Assembly (NCBI RefSeq): GCF_014287275.1
Contig: NZ_JACONZ010000002.1
Location: 496,001-560,000, forward strand
Reading direction: 5' to 3'
Length of the DNA: 64,000 nucleotides
Source: Anaerofilum hominis
Lineage (GTDB): Bacteria > Bacillota > Clostridia > Oscillospirales > Ruminococcaceae
Under the pieces are notes generated by a model that worked only from the letters and a program-made list of their open reading frames with translations, searched no databases and was not told where the DNA came from. A program made the position numbers and the translations under genes. The stretch's first letter is position 1; every line of letters begins with the position of its first letter. Below, piece by piece: positions 1 through 8,215 of this stretch.

Positions 1-2
1 GC

Positions 3-257
3 CTGGCGGCCAAGCTGGTGGGCACGGCGTTCCGCAGCCAGGACAGGCTGGGCGCCCTGATCTGCGTGGGCATCTCGGCGGTCATCCTCTGGCAAACCAT
101 CATCAACGTGGGCATGAACCTGTCGCTGCTGCCGGTCATCGGCATCACGCTGCCCTTTTTTACCGCAGGCGGCACCTCGGTGCTGATGCTCTATCTTTGT
201 ATGGGGCTGGCCCTCTCGGTCTATACCCACAACAAGCGCAACCTGTTCGACAGCTGA
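3..257 (+). CDS. RodA/FtsW/SpoVE-family SEDS protein, C-terminal end (partial)
   Basis: The reading frame is open from the left edge of the window, so this is only the C-terminal part (about 84 residues) of a larger polytopic membrane protein. It keeps the last transmembrane segments and the SEDS-family signature: an asparagine-rich segment (IINVGMNLSLLP) followed by GITLPFFTAGGTS. SEDS proteins are peptidoglycan glycosyltransferases working with class B PBPs in elongation, division or spore cortex synthesis. The fragment cannot tell RodA from FtsW or SpoVE, so no symbol is given. A strong terminator follows the stop codon, so it is the last gene of its transcript. Confidence 0.85.
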   Translation: MAAKLVGTAFRSQDRLGALICVGISAVILWQTIINVGMNLSLLPVIGITLPFFTAGGTSVLMLYLCMGLALSVYTHNKRNLFDS

Positions 258-269
258 ATTTTGTCTCCC

Positions 270-317
270 GCCCGCGGTAAAAGCCAGATCCGGTTTTTAC
301 CGCGGGCTTCTTTTTTT
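270..317 (+). terminator. Intrinsic terminator after the SEDS gene
   Basis: A perfect 13-bp stem (GCCCGCGGTAAAA at 270-282 with its complement at 295-307) is followed directly by a T-rich tract to 317. Confidence 0.9.
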
Positions 318-408
318 GAAAAGCCGCCGGGGTTTTCACTGAATTTTAACAGAAAGGGGCTACAATAAGCGCCTTGAAGCCGCCCGGAAAGAAAGTGAGG
401 CGAGTGCG

Positions 409-1434
409 GTGAGAACCAAACTGTCAAAAAGAAAAAAAGCCGTCCTGATCGCCGTGGGCGCGGTGCTGGCGCTGTTGGTGCTGGCGGCCGCCCTGGCGGC
501 GGCCTTTATCAACGGCAAGCTGAGCTTGCTCGACCGCTCGGCAAGCTACGGGGCGGGGGAGATCCCGCCGGGGGACGAACTCTCTTTCGATCACCTGGAC
601 CTCGACTATATCGACGTGATGGAGGACGGGGGCAGCATCCAGCCGCCCGAGGGGGAGGTCAACGTCCACGACGGCATCACGAATATCCTGCTGGTGGGCT
701 CGGACGAACGGGAGGACGAGCTCTCCGCCTCCGCGCGCGCGGACAGCATCCTGCTGCTCTCGGTGAACAGCAGCGCCAACACCTGGAAGCTGGTCTCGTT
801 TGAGCGCGGGGTGGGCGTCTCGATCCCCGGCCAGGGGGACGACTGGCTGACCCATACCTTTGCTTACGGCGGGCCCGAACTGCTCATGCAGACCCTGAGA
901 GAGTATTACAAGGTGGATGTGAGCCGGTATGTGCGCATCAACTTTTCCATCTTTGAGACCGGGGTGACCGACATCGGGGGCGTGGAGGTGGAACTGACCC
1001 AGGCCGAAGCCGATTATATGAACGGCATCGCCGGGGAGGAAAAGTGGTCGGCCGGCCCCGCGCGTCTGGACGGCCCCACGGCCCTGGTCTACGCCCGGAT
1101 GCGCCATCTGGACAGCGACTGGCAGCGGGTAGAGCGCCAGCGCAGGGTGCTGCAGGCCGCAGCGGACCAGATCGCGACCCTCAGCCCGGCCAAGATCAGC
1201 CTGATCGCGGACAAGCTGCTGCCCATGATCGAGACCAACCTGACCAACGGCGAGCTGTGGCAGCTGGCGTTCAAGATGCCCGCGCTGCTGGGCAGCGACG
1301 CCGGCCAGCTGACCGTGCCGGACGAGGAGGCCTGCTGGGGCATCCGGCTGCCGTCGGGCCAAAGCCTGATCGGCTGTGATTTTGCCGCCGAAGCCGAGCG
1401 GCTGGACCGCTTTTTGACCGGCGCAGAGGGCTGA
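409..1434 (+). CDS. LytR-CpsA-Psr (LCP) family protein
   Basis: This 341-residue protein has a short basic cytoplasmic N-terminus, one transmembrane helix (about residues 11-33) and an extracellular LCP domain (about 88-260). LCP enzymes transfer undecaprenyl-linked wall polymers such as teichoic acids or polysaccharides onto peptidoglycan. Recognisable blocks are NILLVGSD at the domain start, ARADSILLLSVN, SFERGVGVSIPG and the closing VYARMRHLDSDWQRVERQRR, where the acidic and arginine residues bind the polyprenyl pyrophosphate. Translation starts at GTG 409, with a modest GTGAGG ribosome binding site. A possible TACAAT -10 lies at 361-366, without a good -35. It is one of two LCP genes here; the other is at 25640-26809. 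Confidence 0.9.
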   Translation: MRTKLSKRKKAVLIAVGAVLALLVLAAALAAAFINGKLSLLDRSASYGAGEIPPGDELSFDHLDLDYIDVMEDGGSIQPPEGEVNVHDGITNILLVGSDEREDELSASARADSILLLSVNSSANTWKLVSFERGVGVSIPGQGDDWLTHTFAYGGPELLMQTLREYYKVDVSRYVRINFSIFETGVTDIGGVEVELTQAEADYMNGIAGEEKWSAGPARLDGPTALVYARMRHLDSDWQRVERQRRVLQAAADQIATLSPAKISLIADKLLPMIETNLTNGELWQLAFKMPALLGSDAGQLTVPDEEACWGIRLPSGQSLIGCDFAAEAERLDRFLTGAEG

Positions 1435-1513
1435 GCCGGTCCCGTATATTGGGTATCTTCACGAAAAAGCCCGCCCCTCTTGCGGCAGGATCGCCAAAAA
1501 CTGCCGCCGCGGC

Positions 1514-1542
1514 TTGCTGCGGGCCGGCCAAAGTGCTATCAT
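1514..1542 (+). promoter_or_regulatory. Putative sigma-A promoter for the EEP-family gene
   Basis: TTGCTG at 1514-1519 and TATCAT at 1537-1542 are 17 bp apart. The downstream leader contains a GC stem followed by T-rich sequence (about 1578-1628) that might act as an attenuator before the start codon at 1653. Confidence 0.45.
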
Positions 1543-1652
1543 ATGGGGCACAAAGAAACGTTCCGCAGGAGAAAAAGAGCGCGGGGAGGCTTCCTTGACC
1601 GGGAGACCGCCCTGCGCTTTTTGTTTTCTCCCCGGGAGGAAAGAGGCGGAAA

Positions 1653-2756
1653 ATGAAACGAGGATGGAAGCGTTTTGTCGCCGTTGTGGGTGCGCTGCTG
1701 GGCGCGGCCGTGCTGGCGGTGGGGGGCTATGTGCTGTACATGGTGGTGCAGTATGACCGCATCCCCGACCACCAGCCCCTTGCGGTGGAAAACCCGCAGG
1801 GGGCGGAGCTGCGGCGGGGCCAGGCCTACACCGCGGCGACCTACAATATCGGGTTCGGCGCTTATGACCCGGACTTTTCGTTTTTTATGGATACCGGCAC
1901 CATGAAAGACGGCACCCCCGTGCAGGGAAAGCACGGCAGGGCGCAGAGCAGGGAGATCGTCCTCAGCAACACCCAGGGCGCGGTGGACACGCTGCAGGGC
2001 CTTGACCCGGATCTCTGTCTGCTGCAGGAGGTGGATACCGACGCCACCCGCAGCTTTCACATCGATCAGTCCCAGATGGTGCGGCAGGCCTTTTTGCAGT
2101 ACGGGTCGGTCTTTGCCTCCAATTTTCACTCCGCTTATCTGGCCTATCCGCTGCAGGAGATGCACGGCAGCGTGCAGGCTGGGCTGCTCACCCTGTCGCG
2201 CTATGCGGTGGCGCAGGCCGAGCGGCGCAGCTATCCGGTGGACGAGAGCTTCCCGACCCGGTTTTTCGACCTGGACCGCTGCTTTTCGGTGCAGCGGCTG
2301 CCGGTGGAGGGGGGCGGCGAGCTGGTGCTGATCAACAGCCATATGTCGGCCTACGACGCGGGCGGCACCGTGCGCGCGGCCCAGCTGGAGCTGTTGGGCG
2401 GCGTGCTGCGGGAAGAGCGGGAAAAAGGGAATTACGTGATCGTGGGCGGCGATTTCAACCACGCGCTCTGCGGCACGGTGCAGGCCTTTGCCAGCGGGCA
2501 GCAGGTCCCGGACTGGGTGTTTGAGTTCAGCGACAGCGACCTGCCCGAGGGTTTCCACGTGGTGGAAGCGGAAAACCTGACCCGGGTGCCCACCTGCCGC
2601 AGCAGCGATATGCCCTACACGCCGGGCCTCAACTACACGGCGGTGCTGGACGGCTTTATCGTCAGCGACAATCTGACGGCCACGGCGGAAAACATCGATA
2701 CCGGCTTTGCCTACAGCGACCACAACCCGGTGCTGCTCACCTTTGTGCTGGAGTGA
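1653..2756 (+). CDS. Exported or membrane-anchored endonuclease/exonuclease/phosphatase family protein
   Basis: This 367-residue protein has an N-terminal signal anchor (about residues 7-30) followed by an exonuclease-endonuclease-phosphatase (EEP/DNase I-fold) domain. The catalytic landmarks occur in order: TYNIGFGAY (metal-ligand Asn), LLQEVD (metal-ligand Glu), GGDFNH (catalytic Asp and Asn) and SDHNPV (catalytic His near the C-terminus). Family members hydrolyse phosphodiesters in nucleic acids, inositol phosphates or sphingomyelin; the substrate cannot be read from the sequence. The protein is expected outside the membrane. An AGGAGG-like site precedes ATG 1653, and a strong terminator follows the gene. 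Confidence 0.85.
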   Translation: MKRGWKRFVAVVGALLGAAVLAVGGYVLYMVVQYDRIPDHQPLAVENPQGAELRRGQAYTAATYNIGFGAYDPDFSFFMDTGTMKDGTPVQGKHGRAQSREIVLSNTQGAVDTLQGLDPDLCLLQEVDTDATRSFHIDQSQMVRQAFLQYGSVFASNFHSAYLAYPLQEMHGSVQAGLLTLSRYAVAQAERRSYPVDESFPTRFFDLDRCFSVQRLPVEGGGELVLINSHMSAYDAGGTVRAAQLELLGGVLREEREKGNYVIVGGDFNHALCGTVQAFASGQQVPDWVFEFSDSDLPEGFHVVEAENLTRVPTCRSSDMPYTPGLNYTAVLDGFIVSDNLTATAENIDTGFAYSDHNPVLLTFVLE

Positions 2757-2773
2757 GGGTGCGCGCAGAAAAA

Positions 2774-2827
2774 GGCAAAAAGACAGCGGGCACAGGGGAA
2801 ACGTCCCCCGCGCCCGCTGTCTTTTTT
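2774..2827 (+). terminator. Intrinsic terminator after the EEP gene
   Basis: AAAGACAGCGGGC at about 2778-2790 pairs with GCCCGCTGTCTTT at 2812-2824, followed by a T tract. A-rich sequence on the other side means it can also serve the convergent DUF378 gene. Confidence 0.9.
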
Positions 2828-2834
2828 GTGCCGG

Positions 2835-3056
2835 TCACTCGCTTTCAGGGCTGCCGGGCTGTTCGGGACGATCCTTTTCGAACAGCATGGGGATGGCGAC
2901 GATGGCCGCGAGGCCCACGATGGTAAAGACGATACGGCTGAAGATCGAAGCCGTGCCGCCCAGAAGCCAGCCCACGCAGTCAAAGCGGAACAGGCCCACC
3001 AGCCCCCAGTTGAGGCCGCCGATGATAAGCAGTACCAGGCATATTTTTTTGATCAT
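2835..3056 (-). CDS. DUF378 family small membrane protein
   Basis: This 73-residue protein matches the DUF378 (YuzA-like) family, with the signature GGLNWGLVGLF and two predicted transmembrane helices (about residues 4-22 and 38-58) separated by a glycine-rich turn. The C-terminus is acidic. Function is unknown. The reading frame extends upstream, but the start at 3056 is preferred because GGAGG sits 8-9 nt upstream and the extension contains no family homology. It ends convergently with the EEP gene and shares its terminator. Confidence 0.85.
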   Translation of the reverse strand: MIKKICLVLLIIGGLNWGLVGLFRFDCVGWLLGGTASIFSRIVFTIVGLAAIVAIPMLFEKDRPEQPGSPESE

Positions 3057-3159
3057 GTCGCAATTCCTCCACAGGCGGGCCGTGCCCGCCAAGATTCTGG
3101 GTCCTGGCCATAGAATACCCGCTTTTTGAAAAGATATGCGGCGCTTTTGCGGGGCACGG

Positions 3160-3189
3160 TTGCAATGTAGGGGCATTTTGGGGTATAGT
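3160..3189 (+). promoter_or_regulatory. Putative promoter for the DUF1858-trmK-Nif3 operon
   Basis: TTGCAA (3160-3165) and TATAGT (3184-3189) are separated by 18 bp and lie about 75 nt upstream of the DUF1858 start codon. Confidence 0.5.
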
Positions 3190-3264
3190 AATACATATCT
3201 GACGCACACCCGTCCGGCGCACGGCGCCGGCTGTGAAAAAATGCAAAGAAAGAGGTATGACAAA

Positions 3265-3465
3265 ATGACGATCACAAAAGAGACCATCATCGGCGATATC
3301 CTGGACGCGGCTCCCGAGACCGCGCCCCTGTTCCTGGAGATCGGCATGCACTGCCTGGGCTGCCCCTCCTCCCGCGGCGAGACGATCGCGCAGGCCTGCT
3401 ATGTTCATGGCACCGACGCGGACGCCCTGGTCGAAAAGCTGAACTCGGCCGTCGCCGGCAAGTAA
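3265..3465 (+). CDS. DUF1858 domain protein
   Basis: This is a stand-alone 66-residue DUF1858 domain. The same module sits at the N-terminus of ScdA/RIC-type iron-centre repair proteins and hybrid-cluster-associated proteins. The hallmark is present: an ILDAAPE segment, then LFLEIGMHCLGCPSS, with a CxxC pair that can bind metal or act in redox chemistry. The start at 3265 is chosen over an upstream in-frame ATG because homology begins there and AAAGAAAGAGG precedes it. Its TAA overlaps the ATG of trmK (TAATG), so the two are translationally coupled. Confidence 0.88.
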   Translation: MTITKETIIGDILDAAPETAPLFLEIGMHCLGCPSSRGETIAQACYVHGTDADALVEKLNSAVAGK

Positions 3466-4157
3466 TGCGGCCGCTTGCGCCCGGCGCGCGGCTTGCCGCC
3501 GCCGCCGGGCTGGTGCGCCCCGGCAGCCGCGCGGCCGATATCGGCTGCGACCACGGCCGCCTGGCGGTCTTTCTGGCCGAGAGCGGCCGCTGCCCCTTTG
3601 TGGTGGCGGCCGACCTGCGGCCCGGCCCCCTGGAAAAGGCGCGGCAGCTGGTGGCGGCCCGCGGGCTGACCGGCAGGGTGGACTGCCGCCTTGGCGACGG
3701 GCTGTCGGTGCTGCGCCCGGGCGAAGTGGAGGACGTGGTGATCGCGGGCATGGGAGGGGAGACCATCGCCGGGATCCTGGCCGCCGCGCCCTGGGTGCGG
3801 CGGCAGGGCTGCAATCTGGTGCTCCTGCCCGCCAGCGGCCAGCCGGAGCTGCGGCGCTGGCTGTGCGGGAACGGCTTTGCCCTGCTGCGGGAGATCCCGG
3901 TGGCCGAGGGGCGTTATTGCTATACAGTGCTGCAGGCGGCCTACACGGGCGAGCAGGTCTCGCCGGGGCCGCTTTTCTGCTGGCTGGGCCTGCTGCGCGG
4001 GCAGCGCGGCCCGGCGGCAGAGGCGTATTTTGCCAAGCTGCTGCGGCAGCTGGAAAAGGAGCTGCGCGGCCGCGAACGCGCCGGGGAGACGGACCTGGAC
4101 GCGCTGCGGCGGCTGGCGGACGAGATCGGAAGGGAGCTGGCGGAGTGCCGAGAGTAG
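3465..4157 (+). CDS. trmK: tRNA (adenine(22)-N1)-methyltransferase TrmK
   Basis: TrmK methylates N1 of A22 in the D-loop of bacterial tRNAs using S-adenosylmethionine. The 230-residue protein has the Rossmann methyltransferase motif I (ADIGCDHGRLAVFL, about residues 24-37), motif II (VVAADLRPGPLEKA) and the TrmK-specific VIAGMGGETI block, followed by a charged helical C-terminal region matching the coiled-coil domain of the family. It overlaps the DUF1858 stop by one base and the Nif3-like gene by 13 bases. The trmK-Nif3 pair is a common conserved arrangement in Bacillota. Confidence 0.92.
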   Translation: MRPLAPGARLAAAAGLVRPGSRAADIGCDHGRLAVFLAESGRCPFVVAADLRPGPLEKARQLVAARGLTGRVDCRLGDGLSVLRPGEVEDVVIAGMGGETIAGILAAAPWVRRQGCNLVLLPASGQPELRRWLCGNGFALLREIPVAEGRYCYTVLQAAYTGEQVSPGPLFCWLGLLRGQRGPAAEAYFAKLLRQLEKELRGRERAGETDLDALRRLADEIGRELAECRE

Positions 4158-4888
4158 AAGAGATCCGCGCATTTTTGGACGAACTGGCGCCGCAGGCGCT
4201 GGCAGAGGACTGGGACAATGTGGGCGCGCTGGTGGACTGCGGCAGCAATGTGACCAGCGTGATGATGGCCCTGGACATCACCGACGAGGTGGTGTCCGAG
4301 GCGGAGATGGCGGGCTGCCAGCTCATCGTCTCTCACCATCCGGTCATCTTCCATCCCCTGAAAGCGGTGGGCCGGTCGGACGTGGCTTTCCGCATGATCA
4401 AAAAGAGCATCAGCGGGATCTGCATGCACACGAATATGGACGCGGCGGACGGAGGGGTCAACGATATCCTGGCCATCATCTTCGGCCTGCAGGAGGTCAG
4501 AAAGCTGGACGGCATGGGCCGGGTGGGCCGCCTGCGCGCCCCCACCAGCGCGCCGCAGCTGGCCGCCCTGTGCAGAGAAAAGTTCGGCGCGGCGGTCAAA
4601 TATGCCGACGCGGGACGGCCCGTCTCCACCCTGGCCGTCGTGGGCGGTTCGGGCGGAGACTTTATCCCGGCTGCGCTGGCGGCGGGGGCCGACTGCCTGC
4701 TCACGGGGGAGGCGGGACATCACGACGCGCTGGATGCAAAACGGCTGGGTCTGAGCCTGGTGGCCGCGGGGCATTTTGCCACTGAATTTCCGCTGATGCC
4801 GGTGCTGGGCGACAAACTCAAGCGCCGTTTTCCAGAGCTGCGGGTGCTGGTCAGCAAGCGCTGCCGCGACCCGTTCGTCTATCTGTGA
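4145..4888 (+). CDS. Nif3-like dinuclear metal centre hexameric protein
   Basis: This 247-residue protein belongs to the Nif3/YqfO/YbgI family of hexameric rings with a di-metal site. The metal-binding features are visible: LIVSHHPVIF (His pair), CMHTNMDAADGGVND, and a late GHFATEFP block carrying a His and a Glu. The open frame begins far upstream, but homology starts at PRVEEIRAFLDEL, so the GTG at 4145 is chosen. This gives a 13-base overlap with trmK. It is the short family version, without the PII-like inserted domain found in some orthologues. The molecular role is not settled; GTP cyclohydrolase-like annotations are unreliable. Confidence 0.9.
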   Translation: MPRVEEIRAFLDELAPQALAEDWDNVGALVDCGSNVTSVMMALDITDEVVSEAEMAGCQLIVSHHPVIFHPLKAVGRSDVAFRMIKKSISGICMHTNMDAADGGVNDILAIIFGLQEVRKLDGMGRVGRLRAPTSAPQLAALCREKFGAAVKYADAGRPVSTLAVVGGSGGDFIPAALAAGADCLLTGEAGHHDALDAKRLGLSLVAAGHFATEFPLMPVLGDKLKRRFPELRVLVSKRCRDPFVYL

Positions 4889-4978
4889 TACGGTGCCGCA
4901 GGCGCTGGCGCGCAAAAGCCGCCCGCGCGGGGCGCTTTCGTGCGGCGGCAGATAAGGGATACTTAAAAGGAGAGACAG

Positions 4979-5578
4979 ATGCTGGAGGAATTTGAGGATT
5001 ATCAGCGCGAAGAGCAGCAGCGCGGCGTTTTGGAGGCGGAGCTGGCGCCGGGCGAAACGCTTATCTGGCAGGGCGCGCCCCGCGGCCGGATCAGGGTGCG
5101 GGGCACCTGGCTTGTCCGCCTGTGTGGGATCATATGGCTGGCGTGCTGGCTCAGTGCGGCCCTTCCTCTCCTGGCGGCGGTCGTGTTCTTGGGCGAACTG
5201 ATGGGGCTCGTCTTTCTTTTGTTCACGCTGCCCTGGGGGGCGCTCGGCCTGTGGATGGCATACCTGAACCCGGCCCGGCAGCGCACCCGGATAGAGAGTT
5301 CCGTGTATGCGGTCACCGACCAGCGGGCAATGATCGTGACCACCCGTCCCGACCGGGTGGTGCGCTCGCTGCCTCTGGGGGCGGTGCGCGCGCTGAAAAA
5401 ACGGATGGGAGGCGACGGCAGGGGAGAGCTGTATTTCGATGCGCCCCGCGCCAGTTACGACGGACCGCGGCGCCGCGAACTCTTTGTCTTTTACGGCATC
5501 GACGCCGACGCGGCCCAGAGCGCGGTACAGCAGCAGATGGCTGAGCTGAGAAAGGAGGGGGACGGCAATGGCGCTTGA
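4979..5578 (+). CDS. Predicted membrane protein with bacterial PH-like domain
   Basis: This 199-residue protein begins with a charged segment and AELAPGETLIWQGAP, has two transmembrane helices (about residues 42-64 and 68-90), and continues with SSVYAVTDQRAMIVT. This arrangement is typical of bacterial PH-like (bPH) membrane proteins of unknown function. It follows AAAGGAGAG at 4968-4976. The stop overlaps the start of rqcH by 11 bases, so the two are probably co-translated. No catalytic motif is seen. Confidence 0.7.
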   Translation: MLEEFEDYQREEQQRGVLEAELAPGETLIWQGAPRGRIRVRGTWLVRLCGIIWLACWLSAALPLLAAVVFLGELMGLVFLLFTLPWGALGLWMAYLNPARQRTRIESSVYAVTDQRAMIVTTRPDRVVRSLPLGAVRALKKRMGGDGRGELYFDAPRASYDGPRRRELFVFYGIDADAAQSAVQQQMAELRKEGDGNGA

Positions 5579-7316
5579 TGCGGCGACGCTCGCCCTCACG
5601 GCGGGGGAACTGGACGCGCGGCTGACGGGGGCCCGGATCGACAAGATCTTCCAGCCCACCCGGGACGAGGTGGTGCTGATGATGCGCAGCCGCGCCGGGG
5701 GGGCCAAGCTGCTGCTGTCGGCCCGCAGCGGGGCCGCGCGCATCGGCATCACCACCGAAAGCTTTGAAAACCCGCAGGTGCCGCCCTCTTTCTGCATGCT
5801 GCTGCGCAAATACCTCTCCGGCGGCCGCCTGGACCACGTGCGCGCGGAAAAAGGGGAGCGGCTGGTCTTTTTTGATTTCACCTGCACCAGCGAGATGGGG
5901 GATCAGGTGCCCGTCACCCTGGCGGCCGAGCTGATGGGCCGGTATGCCAATATCGTGGTGGTCAACGGGGAGCGGAGGGTCGTCGACGCCCTCAAGCGGG
6001 TGGACCTGGACGCTTCCGCGGTGCGGCCGCTGCTGCCCGGGCTGGCGTATACGCTGCCGCCCCGGCAGGACAAGCCGGACTTTTTTGAGGCCGGGGAGGA
6101 GGAGTTCCTGCAGAGGACCTTTTCTTTCGATGCCCCGGCAGGGGACGCGGTGATGAAAGCGGTCAGCGGCATCGGCCCGGCCGTCTGCCGTGAGATCGCC
6201 TATCGCGCCCTGGGCGAGGGCCGCTTTTTTACCGGGGAGCTCGATGCGGGGCAAAGACAGGCCCTGGCCCGCGCTGCGGCGGAGGTCCGCGCCGCGTTCG
6301 CCGCGGGCGGCCAGCCGACCGTGGTGGTGGACGAGACCGGCAAGCCGGTGGAGTACAGTTTCATCCCCCTCACCCAGTACCAGCCCCGCTGTGAGCTGCG
6401 CCCCTGCGAGAGCTATTGCGGTATGCTGGAGTCCTATTATGCCGCCAAGGATCAGGCGGAGCGGCTGCGGCAGAAAAGCCGCAATCTGGGCAAGACGGTG
6501 CAGAACCTCTGCGAGCGGGCAAAGCGCAAACAGGCGGCCCGCCTGGAAGAGCAGGCGGCCACCGAGAAAGCCGACCACCTGCGCGTCTGGGGCGAGCTGC
6601 TGCAGGCAAACCTCTATGCGGTGCAGCGCGGCGCGCGGGAGGTCACGGTGGAGAACTATTACGACGGCACCCAGGTCTCCATCCCGCTGGATGTGCGGCT
6701 CTCGCCGTCCGCCAACGCGCAGAAGTACTTTAAAGAATACAAGAAGAAGCAGACCGCCGCGCGGATGCTGAAAAAGCTGCTGGCGGACGGCCAGCGGGAG
6801 ATCGACTATCTGGAGACGGTCCTCTACGAGGTGGGGCAGGCCGGCGGGGAGGCCGCGCTGGCGGAGATCCGCGCCGAGCTGAAAGCGGGCGGCTATCTGA
6901 AGAATGACCGCCGCAAGGAAAAAAAGCAGAAGCCCGCGGATTTCCTGCGCTATACCTCATCGGACGGGTTTGAGATCCTGGTGGGGCGCAACAATGCCCA
7001 GAACGACAGGCTGACCCTGCACACTGCCCGCGGCCGGGACCTCTGGTTCCACGTCAAGGACGCGCCGGGCAGCCACACGGTGGTCCTCTCCGGCGGCCGG
7101 GAGATCCCGCTCTCCACCCAGAACGAGGCGGCCATGCTGGCGGTGTTCCACTCCAGCCAGGCGGCCTCGGCAAAGGTGCCGGTGGATCTTACCGAGGTGC
7201 GCAATATCCGCAAGACCGGCGACCTGAAGCCGGGGATGGTGCTGTATGAGAAGTACGAGACCGCCTATGTCACCCCCGACCCGCAGGTGCTGGAAAAGCT
7301 TGGGGCGGGCAGGTGA
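5568..7316 (+). CDS. rqcH: RqcH, NFACT-family ribosome quality control factor
   Basis: RqcH (NEMF/Rqc2 homologue, formerly fibronectin-binding protein A) binds obstructed 50S subunits and directs addition of C-terminal alanine tails to stalled chains. The 582-residue protein has the full layout: NFACT-N (about 1-250, including PPSFCMLLRKYLSGG and ELMGRYANIVVV), a helical middle with coiled coil (about 280-450), and NFACT-R (about 460-560) containing LWFHVKDAPGSHTVVL. By alignment from memory with Bacillus subtilis RqcH, the functional Asp97-Arg98 pair reads Glu97-Arg98 here. A basic linker (KNDRRKEKKQKPADF) precedes NFACT-R. Confidence 0.93.
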   Translation: MALDAATLALTAGELDARLTGARIDKIFQPTRDEVVLMMRSRAGGAKLLLSARSGAARIGITTESFENPQVPPSFCMLLRKYLSGGRLDHVRAEKGERLVFFDFTCTSEMGDQVPVTLAAELMGRYANIVVVNGERRVVDALKRVDLDASAVRPLLPGLAYTLPPRQDKPDFFEAGEEEFLQRTFSFDAPAGDAVMKAVSGIGPAVCREIAYRALGEGRFFTGELDAGQRQALARAAAEVRAAFAAGGQPTVVVDETGKPVEYSFIPLTQYQPRCELRPCESYCGMLESYYAAKDQAERLRQKSRNLGKTVQNLCERAKRKQAARLEEQAATEKADHLRVWGELLQANLYAVQRGAREVTVENYYDGTQVSIPLDVRLSPSANAQKYFKEYKKKQTAARMLKKLLADGQREIDYLETVLYEVGQAGGEAALAEIRAELKAGGYLKNDRRKEKKQKPADFLRYTSSDGFEILVGRNNAQNDRLTLHTARGRDLWFHVKDAPGSHTVVLSGGREIPLSTQNEAAMLAVFHSSQAASAKVPVDLTEVRNIRKTGDLKPGMVLYEKYETAYVTPDPQVLEKLGAGR

Positions 7317-7466
7317 CCGCCTGCCGGGCCCCCTTTCCGGGGCGCGGCCGCGCGGCGGAAAAAGCCGCCGCCCGCCTGCCGCTGCTGCGGCGTGTGCGCC
7401 CCCGAACGGATTTGTGCAGCCTTACAAAATTTTGCAAAAAAATTCTAAGTTTTTTTCAAAAACCCC
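7317..7466. other. Intergenic region between rqcH and the S10 operon promoter
   Basis: The first part is very GC-rich, with an inverted repeat (GCGGCG with CGCCGC near 7352-7372) that may end the rqcH transcript although it lacks a clear T tract. The second part turns AT-rich from about 7420, leading into the promoter. No gene is seen. Confidence 0.6.
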
Positions 7467-7495
7467 TTGCATCGCAGGGGGTTTTATTGTATTAT
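7467..7495 (+). promoter_or_regulatory. Promoter of the S10-spc-alpha ribosomal operon
   Basis: TTGCAT (7467-7472) and TATTAT (7490-7495) are spaced exactly 17 bp apart, inside an AT-rich stretch with T- and A-tracts upstream (7430-7465) resembling an UP element. It is the only good promoter before rpsJ and would give a leader of about 300 nt. Confidence 0.75.
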
Positions 7496-7501
7496 GATTA
7501 G

Positions 7502-7800
7502 GCGACTGCGAGGGCTCTGCACCCTGTGCAGAGCTGCGATATGCGTTGACGCGGGAGGTTGCCACGTTTTTCGTGGGTTTTTCCGCCGAGTATGTCCGAT
7601 CCAGAACCGGGCGAAAAAATACGGATGGCAAAGGGATATGGCCCCTTTCGGGACCCAATTTCCACGAACTTTGCGTGATGTGTGTCCGGGGGAACTGCGT
7701 TTTGCGGTTCACCGGCTTTCTTCATGCAAAAGCGTGAAACACCCGGCGCGGTGTTCCGTATTTATCGAACCGCCAGGCAAAATTTTAAGGAGGCGATTTC
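7502..7800 (+). other. Structured 5' leader of rpsJ
   Basis: There is no coding frame with recognisable homology here. The leader holds several hairpins: CTCTGCAC-N3-GTGCAGAG near 7514-7532, CCACG-N5-CGTGG followed by GTTTTT near 7562-7582, and GAACTGC-N4-GCGGTTC near 7692-7709. Ribosomal protein operons are often autoregulated through such leaders (L4 for the S10 operon). A role here is inferred, not shown. Confidence 0.5.
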
Positions 7801-8112
7801 ATGGCAGTCAAGGAGAAAATCAGGATCCGTTTGAAGAGCTACGATCACCAGCTGATCGACGCTGCCGCAGAGAAGATCGTGGAGACCGCGCGCCGCACCG
7901 GCGCCCGCGTTTCCGGCCCGATCCCCCTGCCCACCGACAAAGAGGTTGTCACCATCCTCCGCGCGGTGCACAAGTACAAGGACAGCCGAGAGCAGTTCGA
8001 GATGCGCACCCACAAGCGCCTGATCGATATCCTGAAGCCGTCCAACAAGACGGTCGAGGCTCTCACCAGCCTGCAGCTCCCCGCCGGCGTCGACATCGAG
8101 ATCAAGCTGTAA
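7801..8112 (+). CDS. rpsJ: 30S ribosomal protein S10
   Basis: S10 sits in the 30S head and also acts as NusE in transcription antitermination. The 103 residues match the family over full length, including [14 protein letters not shown], the GPIPLPT loop and the RTHKRLIDI block. AAGGAGG lies 9 nt before the ATG. It is the first gene of the S10 operon. A 103-nt gap with a 9-nt-arm hairpin (8167-8188) separates it from rplC. Confidence 0.98.
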   Translation: MAVKEKIRIRLKSYDHQLIDAAAEKIVETARRTGARVSGPIPLPTDKEVVTILRAVHKYKDSREQFEMRTHKRLIDILKPSNKTVEALTSLQLPAGVDIEIKL

Positions 8113-8215
8113 GATACTTATTAAAGTAGATGCGGCGATCTCGGTAAAGACCAGCGGAGAGGTCATGTTGAGGGCGGCAGCCCCCAACCAATAACCACTT
8201 TAGGAGGCAAACAAC

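Noticed and set aside
3863..4144. N-terminal extension of the Nif3-like protein
   Set aside because: The extension lies in trmK in another frame and has no homology; the family start fits GTG 4145.
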